Source of the DNA: Natronomonas sp. CBA1123
GTDB lineage: Archaea; Halobacteriota; Halobacteria; Halobacteriales; Haloarculaceae
Assembly: GCF_009741925.1 (NCBI RefSeq)
Contig: NZ_WPCC01000011.1
Span: 1 to 64,000 of the forward strand
DNA length: 64,000 bases
Direction: 5' to 3'
Shown here: in pieces, positions 1 to 8,239 of the stretch
Layout of the letters: every line of letters starts with the position of its first letter
Position numbering within the stretch: the first letter of the stretch is position 1
Translations under genes and position numbers: made by a program
Notes under the pieces: model-generated
Seen by the model: only the letters and a program-made list of their open reading frames with translations
Told to the model about the DNA's origin: nothing
Database searches by the model: none

Positions 1-773
1 CAGTCGCTCCAGCGCCATCGTCGGTTCGCCGAGTCGGAAGTCGTCTTCAGCGGCGACGACGTGCCACTCGCCGGCGGCTTCGAGTCGCTCGACGGACGAG
101 GGGGGTCGTCGGGCGCCAACACGACCACGTCCTCGGCGCCGAGGACCGCGCTGGCCGCGCTGGCGGCGTCGTGCAGTCGTCCGGCAGCGGACGCACACAG
201 CAGTCTGTCCGCGCCGGCTTCGGGGTCGGCATCGGCGGCGTTGACGACGAGAACTGGGCTGCCGTCGCCGTCGCGTATCTCCGCCCACGATTCGGTCAGA
301 GGTTCGTCTGTGGCCGCGTCGGCACGACCGCGTCCTCGCAGACCAATGCGCGCGACCGTCTCGAAGGCGCCCTCGGGGTCGGCACGGATTTCGGGGGCGA
401 CCGTGTCGAGAACCGTCGTGGGGGCGTGCCAGCCACAGCCACCGAGAACGCGACGCGTGCCGACCGACAGCGGGCCCTCGGTTGGCTGCGGTTGGCCGTC
501 GCCGTCGGCGACGGCCTCGGCCTCGGCTGTCGGGAGTCGTCCTTCTTCGCAGGCATCGAGGAGTCGCTGGACCGTCGAGGCGGTGACGGCGGCGTACAGC
601 GCCGTTCGGTCGTCGACTGTCAGATAGGCGTACGGGCCGTTCGGGCCGCCGGTGGGTCCAGTTTCGACTACGCGCGTCTGCTCGGCACGGTCGCGGGCGG
701 CATCGAGACACGCTCGGTCGGCCGCCCCGGCGACGGTCAGGCGGAGCGTCGGGCCATCGGCTGAATCCGTCAT
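1..773 (-). pseudogene. NuoF-like NADH dehydrogenase subunit F family protein (partial, apparent frameshift)
   Basis: The 5' part of a minus-strand gene starts at ATG 773-771 and leaves the window at the left edge. Around residues 115-215 it resembles the NuoF flavoprotein fold: a glycine-rich IGLRGRGRADA stretch, then VLVVNAADADPEAGADRLL, matching the NuoF segment in which a conserved VVNADEGEPGT-type motif follows the GLRGRGG loop. The usual second glycines and E/D residues are altered, so this is a divergent paralog, as occurs in haloarchaea. The frame breaks at the C6 run (plus-strand G 100-105). With seven Cs the protein continues as SSVERLEAAGEWHVV in good haloarchaeal codon usage; with six it becomes a Pro/Ser/Arg-rich out-of-frame product. 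It is divergent from hisC. I infer a single-base deletion in sequence or assembly. Confidence 0.6.
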
Positions 774-837
774 CTCGTGGAGGGTGGGCCGATGTCGTGA
801 AAAGCGTTGTCGCACCTCCTCGCAGACCGGATGGACG

Positions 838-848
838 CCTACTTATGG
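838..848 (+). promoter_or_regulatory. TATA-type promoter of hisC
   Basis: The motif CTACTTATGG lies 23-30 nt before the hisC ATG at 871. That spacing fits an archaeal TATA box driving a nearly leaderless mRNA. The 97 bp between hisC and the divergent NuoF-like gene hold no other feature I can support. Confidence 0.4.
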
Positions 849-870
849 CCCGCCGCATACAACGTCGGAT

Positions 871-1938
871 ATGGAACCACGGGACCTGTCGGCGCACGTT
901 GCCTACGAGGCCGGCCGGGGCGTCGAGGAAGTCGCCCGCGACCTCGGTCTCGACCCCGAGTCCCTCGTGAAACTCTCCTCGAACGAGAACGCCTACGGCC
1001 CCGCGCCGAAGGCGGCCGAAGCGATTCGGGAGTACGCTCCGAACGTCCACACCTATCCGAAGTCCTCGGCGGCGGACCTCCGGGAGGCGCTCGCCGAGCA
1101 GTGGGCCGTCACACCCTCGCAGGTGTGGCTCGCAAACGGCGGCGACGGCGCGCTGGACTACCTCGCCCGCGCCATGCTCGACCCCGGCGACGGCGTCCTC
1201 GTCTCCAAGCCCGGCTTCGCCTACTACGCGATGAGCGCCCGGTACCACCACGGTACCGTCTCGGAGTATCCGATTCGGAAAGCCGAGGACTTCGAGCAGA
1301 CCGCCGAGGCGGTCCTGCAACACTACGACGGCGAGCGCATCGTCTACGTCACCAGTCCGCACAACCCCTCCGGGAGCGAGATGTCGCTGTCGGAAGTCGA
1401 GAAACTCGCCGAGAGGACCGACGAGGAGACGCTCGTCGTCGTCGACGAGGCGTACGGCGAGTTCTCCGACTCCCCGTCGGCGGTCGCACTCGTCGAGGAA
1501 CGCGACGACGTGGCCGTCCTCCGGACGTTCTCGAAGGCGTACGGACTGGCTGGGGTCCGACTCGGCTACGCCGTCGTCCCCGGCGAGTGGGCCGATGCCT
1601 ACGCCCGTGTGAACACGCCGTTTGCGGCGTCGGAAATCGCCTGCCGGGCCGGCCTCGCCGCACTGGACGACCCGGACCACGTCGAGAAGACCGTCGAGGG
1701 GGCCCGCTGGGCGCGACAGTACATGTACGATGAACTCGACTGTCACACCTGGGAAAGTTCGGGTAACTTCGTGCTGTGTGAGGTCGGCGACGGGTCGGCC
1801 GTCGCCGAGGCGGCCCAACGCGAGGGCGTCATCGTCCGCGACACCACCTCCTTCGGTCTGCCGGAGTGTATCCGCGTCACCTGCGGCACGCGCGAGGAGA
1901 CGGAACGAGCGGTGGAGGTGTTGAACGAACTGGTATGA
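871..1938 (+). CDS. hisC: Histidinol-phosphate aminotransferase
   Basis: A 355-residue class I/II PLP-dependent aminotransferase, the usual length for HisC. It exchanges amino groups between histidinol phosphate/imidazole acetol phosphate and glutamate/2-oxoglutarate; archaeal members may also act on aromatic amino acids. Visible landmarks are the N-terminal LSSNENAYGP segment, TYPKSSAADLREALA, the SPHNPSG motif, VVDEAYGEFSD, and the PLP lysine in TFSKAYGLAGVRLGY (about K222), with a C-terminal IRVTCGTREE phosphate-binding arginine region. The ATG at 871 is chosen because upstream in-frame codons are not haloarchaeal in character and a TATA box sits 25 nt upstream. Its stop overlaps the start of the next gene (ATGA), so it heads an operon with the AK6-type kinase and the phosphatidyltransferase. 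Confidence 0.92.
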   Translation: MEPRDLSAHVAYEAGRGVEEVARDLGLDPESLVKLSSNENAYGPAPKAAEAIREYAPNVHTYPKSSAADLREALAEQWAVTPSQVWLANGGDGALDYLARAMLDPGDGVLVSKPGFAYYAMSARYHHGTVSEYPIRKAEDFEQTAEAVLQHYDGERIVYVTSPHNPSGSEMSLSEVEKLAERTDEETLVVVDEAYGEFSDSPSAVALVEERDDVAVLRTFSKAYGLAGVRLGYAVVPGEWADAYARVNTPFAASEIACRAGLAALDDPDHVEKTVEGARWARQYMYDELDCHTWESSGNFVLCEVGDGSAVAEAAQREGVIVRDTTSFGLPECIRVTCGTREETERAVEVLNELV

Positions 1939-2441
1939 GGGTCGCTATCACCGGCACCCCGGGAACGGGTAAGACGACGGCGACCGACCGCCTCGACACC
2001 GACCTCGATGTTGTCCACCTCAACGCCCTGATTCGGGAAGAGGGACTCGCCACCGGTGAGGACCCCGACCGCGGCAGTCTCGTCGCCGACATCGACGCGC
2101 TTCGCGAGCGACTGGCCGACCGCGAGGACGCGATAATCGAATCCCACCTCGCACACCACCTCGAGGCCGACCGAGTTGTCGTGTTGCGCTGTCATCCCGA
2201 AACGCTGCGGGAGCGACTGCTGGACCGCGGCGAGGACGAATCGAAGGCCGAGGAAAACGCCGAGGCGGAGGCACTGGACGTAATCCTCTCTGAGGCGGTC
2301 GACGCCCACGGCCTCGATTCGGTGTACGAAATCGACACGACCGACCGAACACCCGACGAAGTCGCCGCCGACATCGAAGCCGTCATCGCCGGCGAGCGGG
2401 CGCCCTCGGCAGGGGAGGTGGAGTTCCTCGATTACCTATGA
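1935..2441 (+). CDS. AK6/Fap7-type adenylate kinase family protein
   Basis: A 168-residue P-loop kinase with the Walker A motif GTPGTGKT at residues 7-14. It matches the short archaeal/eukaryotic AK6 (Fap7) family, which converts NMPs to NDPs and is linked in eukaryotes to small ribosomal subunit maturation. The segment VVLRCHPETLRERLLDRGED followed by KAEENAEAEALDVILSEA is typical of this family and replaces the long LID of bacterial adenylate kinases. The ATG overlaps the hisC stop by 4 nt and its own stop overlaps the next start, so the three genes are translationally coupled. The assignment is secure at family level; the cellular substrate cannot be read from sequence. Confidence 0.85.
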   Translation: MRVAITGTPGTGKTTATDRLDTDLDVVHLNALIREEGLATGEDPDRGSLVADIDALRERLADREDAIIESHLAHHLEADRVVVLRCHPETLRERLLDRGEDESKAEENAEAEALDVILSEAVDAHGLDSVYEIDTTDRTPDEVAADIEAVIAGERAPSAGEVEFLDYL

Positions 2442-3067
2442 CACTCGATAAGTTCCGGCCGCTGGCCGACCGCATGCTCGACCCATTCGTGACCGCCGCC
2501 GACCGCGTCGGCCTGTCGCCGGACGGCGTCAGCGTCATCGCCTTCGGCTTCGCCGTCTTCGCGGGTACCGCCTACGCACTAGCGGGGGCGGCGGCGGGCA
2601 TCTGGCGTCCCGACCCGCTTCTGTACCTCCTCGGTGCGGCCTTCGTGTTGGTCAACGGCTGGCTGGACCTCTTGGATGGAGCGTTGGCTCGTCGGCAGGG
2701 CACCGATTCGAAAGCCGGCGACCTCTTGGACCACGTGCTGGACCGCTACGCCGATATCGTCATCATCGCCGGACTGGCCGCCGGCACCGAGGAGTACTTG
2801 CTGGGCTTCCTCGCAGTTACCGGCGTGTTGATGACCTCCTATCTCGGGACGCAGGCACAGGCCGTCGGCCTTGACCGGGTGTACGGCGGCCTCGTCGGTC
2901 GCGCGGACCGGTTGGCCATCATCGGCGTCGTCACTGCCGCCGCCGCCTTCTACACCGCCGAACCGTACGGGTTGACGCTGGTCGGGTGGCTTTTGGTCTT
3001 CTTCGCCGTCGTCGGCCACGTCACCGCACTCCAGCGGTTCTACTACTCGATGGTCGCCCTGGAGTAG
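2438..3067 (+). CDS. CDP-alcohol phosphatidyltransferase family membrane protein
   Basis: A 209-residue integral membrane enzyme with the full CDP-alcohol phosphotransferase signature DG(x2)AR(x8)G(x3)D(x3)D, seen from DLLDGALARRQ to HVLDRYAD (about residues 77-105). These residues bind the CDP moiety and Mg2+. About six hydrophobic helices follow the pattern of the family. In archaea such enzymes join CDP-archaeol to inositol phosphate, glycerol phosphate or serine; an archaetidylinositol-phosphate synthase role is plausible but substrate choice cannot be read here. It overlaps the upstream kinase by 4 nt (ATGA) and lies 38 nt ahead of the MBF1 gene. Confidence 0.85.
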   Translation: MTLDKFRPLADRMLDPFVTAADRVGLSPDGVSVIAFGFAVFAGTAYALAGAAAGIWRPDPLLYLLGAAFVLVNGWLDLLDGALARRQGTDSKAGDLLDHVLDRYADIVIIAGLAAGTEEYLLGFLAVTGVLMTSYLGTQAQAVGLDRVYGGLVGRADRLAIIGVVTAAAAFYTAEPYGLTLVGWLLVFFAVVGHVTALQRFYYSMVALE

Positions 3068-3105
3068 GCGGAAAACCCTTTTGCGCCCCGACGGTAAGGG
3101 CGAGT

Positions 3106-3672
3106 ATGGTACAATGTGAGATGTGCGGCGCCGAGACGGCGTCGCCGAAGACCGTCAAGGTCGAGGGGGCCGAACTCGACGTGTGCGACGACTGCGCGGA
3201 CTTCGGCACGGAGGTCCAGACGCAGGACACGTCCTCGTCGTCGACGAAGTACTCCACGTCGTCCTCGTCGTCGTCCTCGTCGTCCAGTTCCACGTCGTCT
3301 TCGTCGTCGTCCTCGTCGTCCAGTTCCACGTCGTCTTCGTCCTCGTCGGGTGGCGGCGGTGGCGGCCGCCGTCGCGACATGTTCGACGAGATGGACGAGG
3401 TCGTCACCGATTACGACGACCGCATCCGTACCGCCCGGGAGTCCGAAGGGCTCACCCAAGAGGAGTTGGCGAACCAACTCAACGAGAAGGCCAGCCTCAT
3501 CCGGAAACTGGAGCGGGGTGACGTACTGCCGAGCGACAAAGTCCAGCGCAAACTCGAGAAGGCCCTCGACATCACGCTGTCCGAAGGCGGGTCGACCGAC
3601 GACAGCGAGTGGTCCGGTGGGTCCTCGACGGGCGGGACGACCCTCGGCGACGTCGTCAAGCGGAAGGACTGA
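3106..3672 (+). CDS. mbf1: Multiprotein bridging factor 1 family protein (zinc ribbon, poly-Ser linker, Cro/C1 HTH)
   Basis: A 188-residue archaeal MBF1. An N-terminal zinc ribbon (CEMCG, then CDDC about 24 residues later) is followed by a roughly 45-residue linker made almost only of serine with a few threonines, a short Gly/Arg run, and a C-terminal helix-turn-helix of the Cro/C1 type (LTQEELANQLNEKASLIRKLE, residues about 110-130). MBF1 bridges TBP/TFB to activators in eukaryotes; in archaea it may also bind ribosomes. The linker is encoded by a perfect 36-nt tandem duplication (3265-3336). Its 3' end overlaps the convergent hydrolase gene by 17 nt. A short TATA-poor gap separates it from the phosphatidyltransferase gene, so it may be cotranscribed. 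Confidence 0.88.
   Translation: MVQCEMCGAETASPKTVKVEGAELDVCDDCADFGTEVQTQDTSSSSTKYSTSSSSSSSSSSSTSSSSSSSSSSSTSSSSSSGGGGGGRRRDMFDEMDEVVTDYDDRIRTARESEGLTQEELANQLNEKASLIRKLERGDVLPSDKVQRKLEKALDITLSEGGSTDDSEWSGGSSTGGTTLGDVVKRKD
3265..3336 (+). repeat. 36-nt tandem repeat encoding the MBF1 poly-Ser linker
   Basis: Two consecutive copies of a 36-nt unit (3265-3300 and 3301-3336) sharing the landmark CCAGTTCCACGTCGTCT. Each encodes a Ser-rich block with one Thr. The repeat lengthens the flexible linker between zinc ribbon and HTH without changing frame, and is the kind of tract where copy number can slip. Confidence 0.75.
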
Positions 3673-4462
3673 CGAACGAGACGCAGTCGTCTCGCGCTTC
3701 GCACAGCGTTTCGAGGTGGTCCGTCGATAACGCGACGGTTTCTGCGCCAGTTTCGTCGGCGACAGCCTTCGCGACAGACGGCGGGACGTTCTCGTCATCC
3801 TCGCCGTACCAGACGGTTACGGCGACCTCCGGGTTCGGAATCGACCACGATTCACTGAGCAGTGCTAACTCCCGTGCGAGCCACTTGCCGCCCTGCTCGG
3901 TTGCGGTCAGGGCGTCCTCGGCGAACACTTCGACCGGGTCGACGCCGTCGGGAATCGATAACTCGGAGGGGTCAGCATCGGTGTACAGCGATAGTGCGGC
4001 ATCGGGGTTCCGGCGAACGATTGGGCGCTGGACCGCAAAGAGCCCACGGAGCAGTATCGGCGCGTACCGACCGGCCACTGTGAGCGGGTCGGTTGGGCTC
4101 ACTTCGGGGGGACCGCTGGGGGCGAGGAGTCCCACTGCCGTCGCGCCTGGTGCGTCTCCAGCGGCGAGTGCGAAGGGGCCACCACCGGAGAAGCCGACGA
4201 CGCCGAACTCATCGATTCCGAGTTCGTCGGTCAGGGCGACCACGTCCTCGCGCCAGGAGTCGAAGTCCCGTCCGGGGTCGGGGTCTGACCCACCGATTCC
4301 GGGGCGGTCGGGAGCGATGACGCGAACCGAACAGTCGTCGAAGACGGCCGCAGAGCGCCGCGACCCGGGCGTGCCGTGACAGAAGACGACCGGCGGCGCG
4401 TCGGCGTCGCCGTACTCGTCGTAAGCGAGGCTGCGGCCGTCGGGGAGGGCAATCGAATTCAT
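3656..4462 (-). CDS. Alpha/beta hydrolase
   Basis: A 268-residue alpha/beta-hydrolase. The oxyanion-hole motif HGTPGSR (about residues 30-36), the nucleophile elbow GFSGGG (GxSxG), the acid loop YGEDDENVP and the C-terminal STDHLETL histidine complete the Ser-Asp-His triad. Substrate is not deducible; esterase or C-C hydrolase are both possible. ATG at 4462-4460 is chosen because it overlaps the stop of the upstream small gene by 4 nt; in-frame codons further upstream read through that gene in another frame and look non-coding. The gene ends inside the convergent mbf1. Confidence 0.8.
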   Translation of the reverse strand: MNSIALPDGRSLAYDEYGDADAPPVVFCHGTPGSRRSAAVFDDCSVRVIAPDRPGIGGSDPDPGRDFDSWREDVVALTDELGIDEFGVVGFSGGGPFALAAGDAPGATAVGLLAPSGPPEVSPTDPLTVAGRYAPILLRGLFAVQRPIVRRNPDAALSLYTDADPSELSIPDGVDPVEVFAEDALTATEQGGKWLARELALLSESWSIPNPEVAVTVWYGEDDENVPPSVAKAVADETGAETVALSTDHLETLCEARDDCVSFVSPSA

Positions 4463-4674
4463 CAGGCGTCGCTGTCGAACAGTACGTCGTCTATCTGTGG
4501 GTTTACGACCACTTCGTCGGTGTCGCCGACCGGGTCGTCCAACTCGACGGCCAGAAGCGGTGCCCCCGTCTTCGGGGCGTACGAGTACCTGACCACCGTC
4601 CCGAGTCGCGGTTCGCCGTCGACCGACACCCACGTGCGGCGTCCGTTCATGTGTTGGCGTAGCGACTCCGGCAC
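4462..4674 (-). CDS. Small conserved haloarchaeal protein of unknown function
   Basis: A 70-residue protein, GTG start at 4674-4672; an internal ATG at 4650 would give 62 residues. The core alternates hydrophobic and polar residues (TWVSVDGEPRLGTVVRYSY, then LLAVELDD), suggesting a small beta-barrel of SH3/OB type. It contains no Cys and no TM helix. It is translationally coupled to the downstream hydrolase by a 4-nt overlap. No function recognised. Codon usage is typically haloarchaeal, which supports it as real. Confidence 0.55.
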   Translation of the reverse strand: MPESLRQHMNGRRTWVSVDGEPRLGTVVRYSYAPKTGAPLLAVELDDPVGDTDEVVVNPQIDDVLFDSDA

Positions 4675-4821
4675 CGTGTATCCGTCGCTCTCGATATCGG
4701 TACGTCGATGCCGGATAACGATTTGAGACGAATTCTAGAGGGAGTTCCAACGGACTCACCTCGAACCTGCGACGGACCTTGAAAAATCTCCTTTATCCAC
4801 TACCCTCTCCGCCCGAGTGTG

Positions 4822-5637
4822 ATGACGGACGACACGACTCGACGGAAACTACTGCTCGCAGCGGGAACGACCGGTACCGTCCTCGCCGCCGGCTGTGCCG
4901 GCGCTGGCGGGATGGACGACGGCAACGACGGCGGGATGAACAACGAGAGCATGGACGACGGCGGGTCGACTGACGACGGGATGGACGGCGACGCGACGAC
5001 CACCTTCACCGTCCGAATCGAGAACGTATCGACCGGCCAGACGCTCGAAACCTCCGAGGGGACGGTTGCCGTCCCGCTGTCACCGACGGCCTACGCGGTT
5101 CACGAGTCCGAGGGCGCACTCTTCGAGTCGGGTGGGTCCGCGAGTGCCGGTCTAGAGCGACTCGCGGAGGACGGTTCTCCCGCGGAGTTGGTGAACGAAC
5201 TGGAGATGAGCGAGGCGACGGTCGGCGCCGCGACGACGCCCGTCGATGGCGAGGGCCCCGCGCCTATCGGTCCCGGTGAGGCCTACGAGTTCACCGTCGA
5301 GGCGACCGACGGGCAACGCCTCTCGCTGGCAACGATGTTCGTCCAGTCAAACGATCTGTTCTATGCGCCCGAACCGACCGGCATGCCGTTGTACGAGATG
5401 GGGGAACCAATCGAAGGCGACGTGACAGACCGCCTGCTGTTGTGGGATGCCGGTACCGAGGAAAACGAGGACCCCGGCGTCGGCGGAAATCAGGCACCGA
5501 GACAGATGGAAGCGGGTGCCGGTCCCGAAGAGAACGCGACTGTCCGTCGTATCAGTGAGGTCGACGACGGCTACGACTACCCCGACACGGCAGACGTCGT
5601 CCGCGTGACGGTGAGTACCGGTAGCATGGAGAACTAA
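4822..5637 (+). CDS. Tat-exported lipoprotein with spondin-type (Spondin_N) domain
   Basis: A 271-residue secreted lipoprotein. The N-terminus has the twin-arginine motif TRRKLLLAAG and the lipobox LAAGC (Cys about residue 25), then a Gly/Asp/Met-rich acidic linker. From about residue 70 the sequence follows the spondin_N fold: FTVRIENVSTG, PLSPTAYAVH, LSLATMFVQSNDLFYAP and LWDAGTEENEDPGVGGNQAP, the last two being strongly conserved in bacterial and archaeal spondin-domain proteins. ATG 4822 is preferred over the preceding GTG at 4819; a TATA-like CTTTATCC lies 25-30 nt upstream. The next gene, a membrane oxidoreductase, starts 24 nt downstream, so the two may form an operon. Role unknown, probably cell-surface adhesion or binding. 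Confidence 0.8.
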   Translation: MTDDTTRRKLLLAAGTTGTVLAAGCAGAGGMDDGNDGGMNNESMDDGGSTDDGMDGDATTTFTVRIENVSTGQTLETSEGTVAVPLSPTAYAVHESEGALFESGGSASAGLERLAEDGSPAELVNELEMSEATVGAATTPVDGEGPAPIGPGEAYEFTVEATDGQRLSLATMFVQSNDLFYAPEPTGMPLYEMGEPIEGDVTDRLLLWDAGTEENEDPGVGGNQAPRQMEAGAGPEENATVRRISEVDDGYDYPDTADVVRVTVSTGSMEN

Positions 5638-5661
5638 ACCCTTGGCGCACCTACAGGAACC

Positions 5662-7164
5662 ATGAACGCCGGTTCGCTCCGAACGGTCCGGCGACTGCTC
5701 CCTGACGCCGGGAGAGCTTTCGTCTCGCTACTCGCCGGTGTCGCGGGCGTCGCCGGCTCCTACGCCGTCGCCGGGTTCACGCCCTCCTTCGTCGTCGGCC
5801 CTATCGCCGGGACGATGGCACGACAACTCCCGAGCGAAATCATCACGTTCGGCATCGTCCAGTTCGGTGAAATCGGCAGCCAACTCAACGTCGTGGCGGC
5901 CATCGGCATCGCCGTCGGCGTGTTCGCCCTCGTTGCGCTGGGCTGTTCTGCCCTCGGCCGGCGTCTCGATGCACCGCCGGTCGGCGTCCTTCTCTCGATA
6001 GCCTTCGGCGTCGGCATCGCGTTCGGCCTCACGGCCGCGCCGCTGCCGTCGATAGCGGCCGGCGTGTCGGTGGGGGTCGTCCTCGCCACCAGCGACCTGT
6101 TTATCGGGGTCGATTCGGATGTCTCGCCGGCCCGTCGGCGCGTCCTCGGCGGTGTCGCCAGCGCGCTGGCGCTGTCGGTCGGCGGCTTCGTTTTCGGTCG
6201 GGGAGGGGGACTTCGGGGGACGGAGGAAACGTCCGAACTCGATGTCTCCCAATCGATTACGGCCGAAATCGACTCCCTGCTCGATGACGCCGAGGGGAAC
6301 TCGCTCGCGGTATCTGGGCTGGAACCGCTCGTGAGCGAGGAGTTCTACGAGGTCGACATCAATGCGACGGACCCCACAATCGATGCCGAGGAGTGGTCGG
6401 TTTCGGTCACCGGCGCTGTCGAGGAGGAGGTGTCCTACACCTACGACGAGATACGAGCGATGGGTGCGGAGAACCGCTTCGTCTCGCTTCGCTGCGTCGG
6501 AGAGAGCCTGAACGGGAAGAAACTCGACAACGCGCTGTGGACCGGCATCCCAATCATGGACCTCGTCGACCCCGCGGTTCCCGCCGAGGAGTGTTGCGTG
6601 ATGCTGCGGGCGGCCGACGGGTTCTACGAGGAGTTCCCACTGTCGGCGCTGTCGGACGGCTTCCTCGCCTACGGGATGAACGGCGACGTCCTGCCGCGCG
6701 GCCATGGCTACCCGGCACGGGCGCTCATCCCCGGCCACTGGGGCGAAATCAACGTCAAGTGGCTCACCGAAATCGAGGTGCTGGAGCAAGAACAGGACGG
6801 CTACTGGGAAGAGCGTGGCTGGCACGGTACCGGCCCGGTCAACACCGTCGCGAAACTGCACGTCGTCAACGTCGGCGAAGACAGGATCGAGGTCGCGGGC
6901 CACGCCTACGCTGGCACGCGGGGTATCGAGCGCGTCGAGGTGTCGACCGACGGCGGCGGTTCGTGGTCGGAGGCGACCCTCTCGGAGCCGCTCCCCGGCG
7001 ATGACGTGTGGCGACAGTGGACGTACAGCTACGACGCACCCGAAAGCGAACACGAGGTTGTCGTCCGGGCGACCGACGGCGAAGGCACTCTCCAACCCAA
7101 AGAGGAGTCCGAGGCCTTCCCGAGCGGCCCCTCTGGGTGGGTCTCACGGACAGTACGCCCGTGA
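5662..7164 (+). CDS. Membrane-anchored molybdopterin-dependent oxidoreductase of the sulfite oxidase family
   Basis: A 500-residue protein in two parts. Residues 1-185 hold about five hydrophobic helices. Residues about 230-500 are a sulfite-oxidase-type molybdenum domain (WSVSVTGAVEEEVSYTYDEI, then the Mo-ligating cysteine in SLRCVGES at about residue 278, WTGIPIMDLVD, and GYPARALIPGHWGEINVKW) followed by the Ig-like Mo-co dimerisation domain (IEVAGHAYAGTRGIERVEVSTDGG). The catalytic domain would face outside. Bacterial YedY-type enzymes reduce methionine sulfoxide; sulfite oxidation is the alternative, and substrate cannot be settled here. It follows the spondin lipoprotein by 24 nt. Confidence 0.85.
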   Translation: MNAGSLRTVRRLLPDAGRAFVSLLAGVAGVAGSYAVAGFTPSFVVGPIAGTMARQLPSEIITFGIVQFGEIGSQLNVVAAIGIAVGVFALVALGCSALGRRLDAPPVGVLLSIAFGVGIAFGLTAAPLPSIAAGVSVGVVLATSDLFIGVDSDVSPARRRVLGGVASALALSVGGFVFGRGGGLRGTEETSELDVSQSITAEIDSLLDDAEGNSLAVSGLEPLVSEEFYEVDINATDPTIDAEEWSVSVTGAVEEEVSYTYDEIRAMGAENRFVSLRCVGESLNGKKLDNALWTGIPIMDLVDPAVPAEECCVMLRAADGFYEEFPLSALSDGFLAYGMNGDVLPRGHGYPARALIPGHWGEINVKWLTEIEVLEQEQDGYWEERGWHGTGPVNTVAKLHVVNVGEDRIEVAGHAYAGTRGIERVEVSTDGGGSWSEATLSEPLPGDDVWRQWTYSYDAPESEHEVVVRATDGEGTLQPKEESEAFPSGPSGWVSRTVRP

Positions 7165-7210
7165 CCGCCACAGATATACGACTGTTCGATGAACCCGTAG
7201 GCGAGTTCGG

Positions 7211-7489
7211 ATGGAGAAGGCTCTCTGGTATCTGTTCGTCGGCACGCGGGGCGGGAAGAACCGCGCCCGCCTCGTCGACGCACTCTCCGAGCGCCCGCGG
7301 AACGCGAACCAACTCAGCGAGGCGCTGGACCTCGAGTACAACACCATCCGGTATCACCTCGAAAAACTCGTCGACCACGACATCGTCGAAACCGGCGGCG
7401 ACGACTACGGTGAACTGTACTTCCTCACGGACCGCTTCGAGCGCCACCGCGAGGAGTTCGACCGAATCACGGACCGAATAGAGGACTGA
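7211..7489 (+). CDS. ArsR-type winged helix-turn-helix regulator
   Basis: A 92-residue winged-helix protein. The recognition region RPRNANQLSEALDLEYNTIRYHLEKL (quoted here in two parts: RPRNANQLSEALDLEYNT and IRYHLEKL) is typical of haloarchaeal ArsR-like regulators, with the wing in IVETGGDDYGELYFLT. No metal-binding Cys is present. A TATA-like AGATATACG at 7172-7180 lies about 33 nt before the ATG. The next gene, a small membrane protein, follows after 2 nt, a pairing common in haloarchaea; the regulator may sense membrane or envelope state through it (inference). Confidence 0.8.
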   Translation: MEKALWYLFVGTRGGKNRARLVDALSERPRNANQLSEALDLEYNTIRYHLEKLVDHDIVETGGDDYGELYFLTDRFERHREEFDRITDRIED

Positions 7490-7491
7490 CG

Positions 7492-7788
7492 ATGGCAATG
7501 AACACGACCCTAACGATTGCGAGTGCGTTGTCCGGTGTGAGCATCCTGCTTCTGCTAGGCCTCGTCGGCGTGTGGCTACGCAACTACCGGACGTTCAAGT
7601 CGTCGCTGACGCTGGGACTGCTGGCGTTCGGCCTCGTGCTGTTGGTCGAGAACGTCCTCGCGCTGTACTTCTTTTTCAGCACGAACATGCTGTACGCCGG
7701 CGACCCCTTGGCACAGCGAGCATTGTTGACCCTCCGCGGACTGCAACTCTGTGCCGTCGCGTTCCTCACCTACGTCACGATGAAGTAA
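7492..7788 (+). CDS. Small three-helix membrane protein (DUF7521-like)
   Basis: A 98-residue hydrophobic protein with three predicted TM helices (about residues 8-28, 38-62 and 72-95) separated by the short basic loop RNYRTFKSS. ATG 7492 or 7498 may be the start (MAMNT). Such proteins recur in haloarchaea directly downstream of a winged-helix regulator, as here with a 2-nt gap. No catalytic residues are visible and function is unknown. The DUF assignment is from memory of the family pattern and is tentative. Confidence 0.65.
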   Translation: MAMNTTLTIASALSGVSILLLLGLVGVWLRNYRTFKSSLTLGLLAFGLVLLVENVLALYFFFSTNMLYAGDPLAQRALLTLRGLQLCAVAFLTYVTMK

Positions 7789-7978
7789 CCGGTGGACGGT
7801 CCCGATTTGGGGTGCGGAATAGTGGCCTCTACCATCGACGGCGTCGTCAACGCCATCGAGACGGCCGCGGACCGCCTCGACGTGATGCGTGCGACGCGGC
7901 TCTGATGGGTCCGGAACGCTCAATAGTTCTGTAGAGGACAATTAGCAGCCGTTTTGCTCCGGTAGACCAGCCTCCGAG

Positions 7979-8191
7979 ATGTCGATGACGACTATGGGCG
8001 AGAGACTCGACGGGACGGACCGGACACGAAACCACCAGCGGCCGGTTACGCTCGCCGCGACCCTCGTCCGGTACGACGGTCGGCCCGACCGGCGGACGGT
8101 GTACCCGCCGGGACTCTCCAGCGTCGCCCGGATGTCGACGTGGCTGACCGCCGATGCCGACGCGTTCGTCGACCTCGACAGCGCCCGCTGA
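7979..8191 (+). CDS. Small conserved haloarchaeal protein (DUF7511-like)
   Basis: A 70-residue protein whose C-terminal half (VRYDGRPDRRTVYPPG, then MSTWLTADADAFVDLD) matches a very common haloarchaeal family ending in TTWLTAxxDSFVxLxxxR. ATG 7979 gives MSMTTMGERL; a downstream ATG exists at 7994. No Cys, no TM helix. Function unknown. It is flanked by 190 bp upstream with no supported gene and is followed closely by tpiA. Confidence 0.65.
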   Translation: MSMTTMGERLDGTDRTRNHQRPVTLAATLVRYDGRPDRRTVYPPGLSSVARMSTWLTADADAFVDLDSAR

Positions 8192-8239
8192 CGCGGCCGG
8201 CATGGACAACTATTTTTGGCCGGCAACCGCCCTCCCGCT

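Noticed and set aside
7789-7978. Possible small gene in the same frame right after the stop of the 98-residue membrane protein (GTG 7792 or 7822 to TGA 7905).
   Set aside because: Only 27-37 codons, no motif, no clear ribosome or TATA signal; the acidic-looking stretch could be chance in GC-rich DNA. No other gene is supported in this gap.
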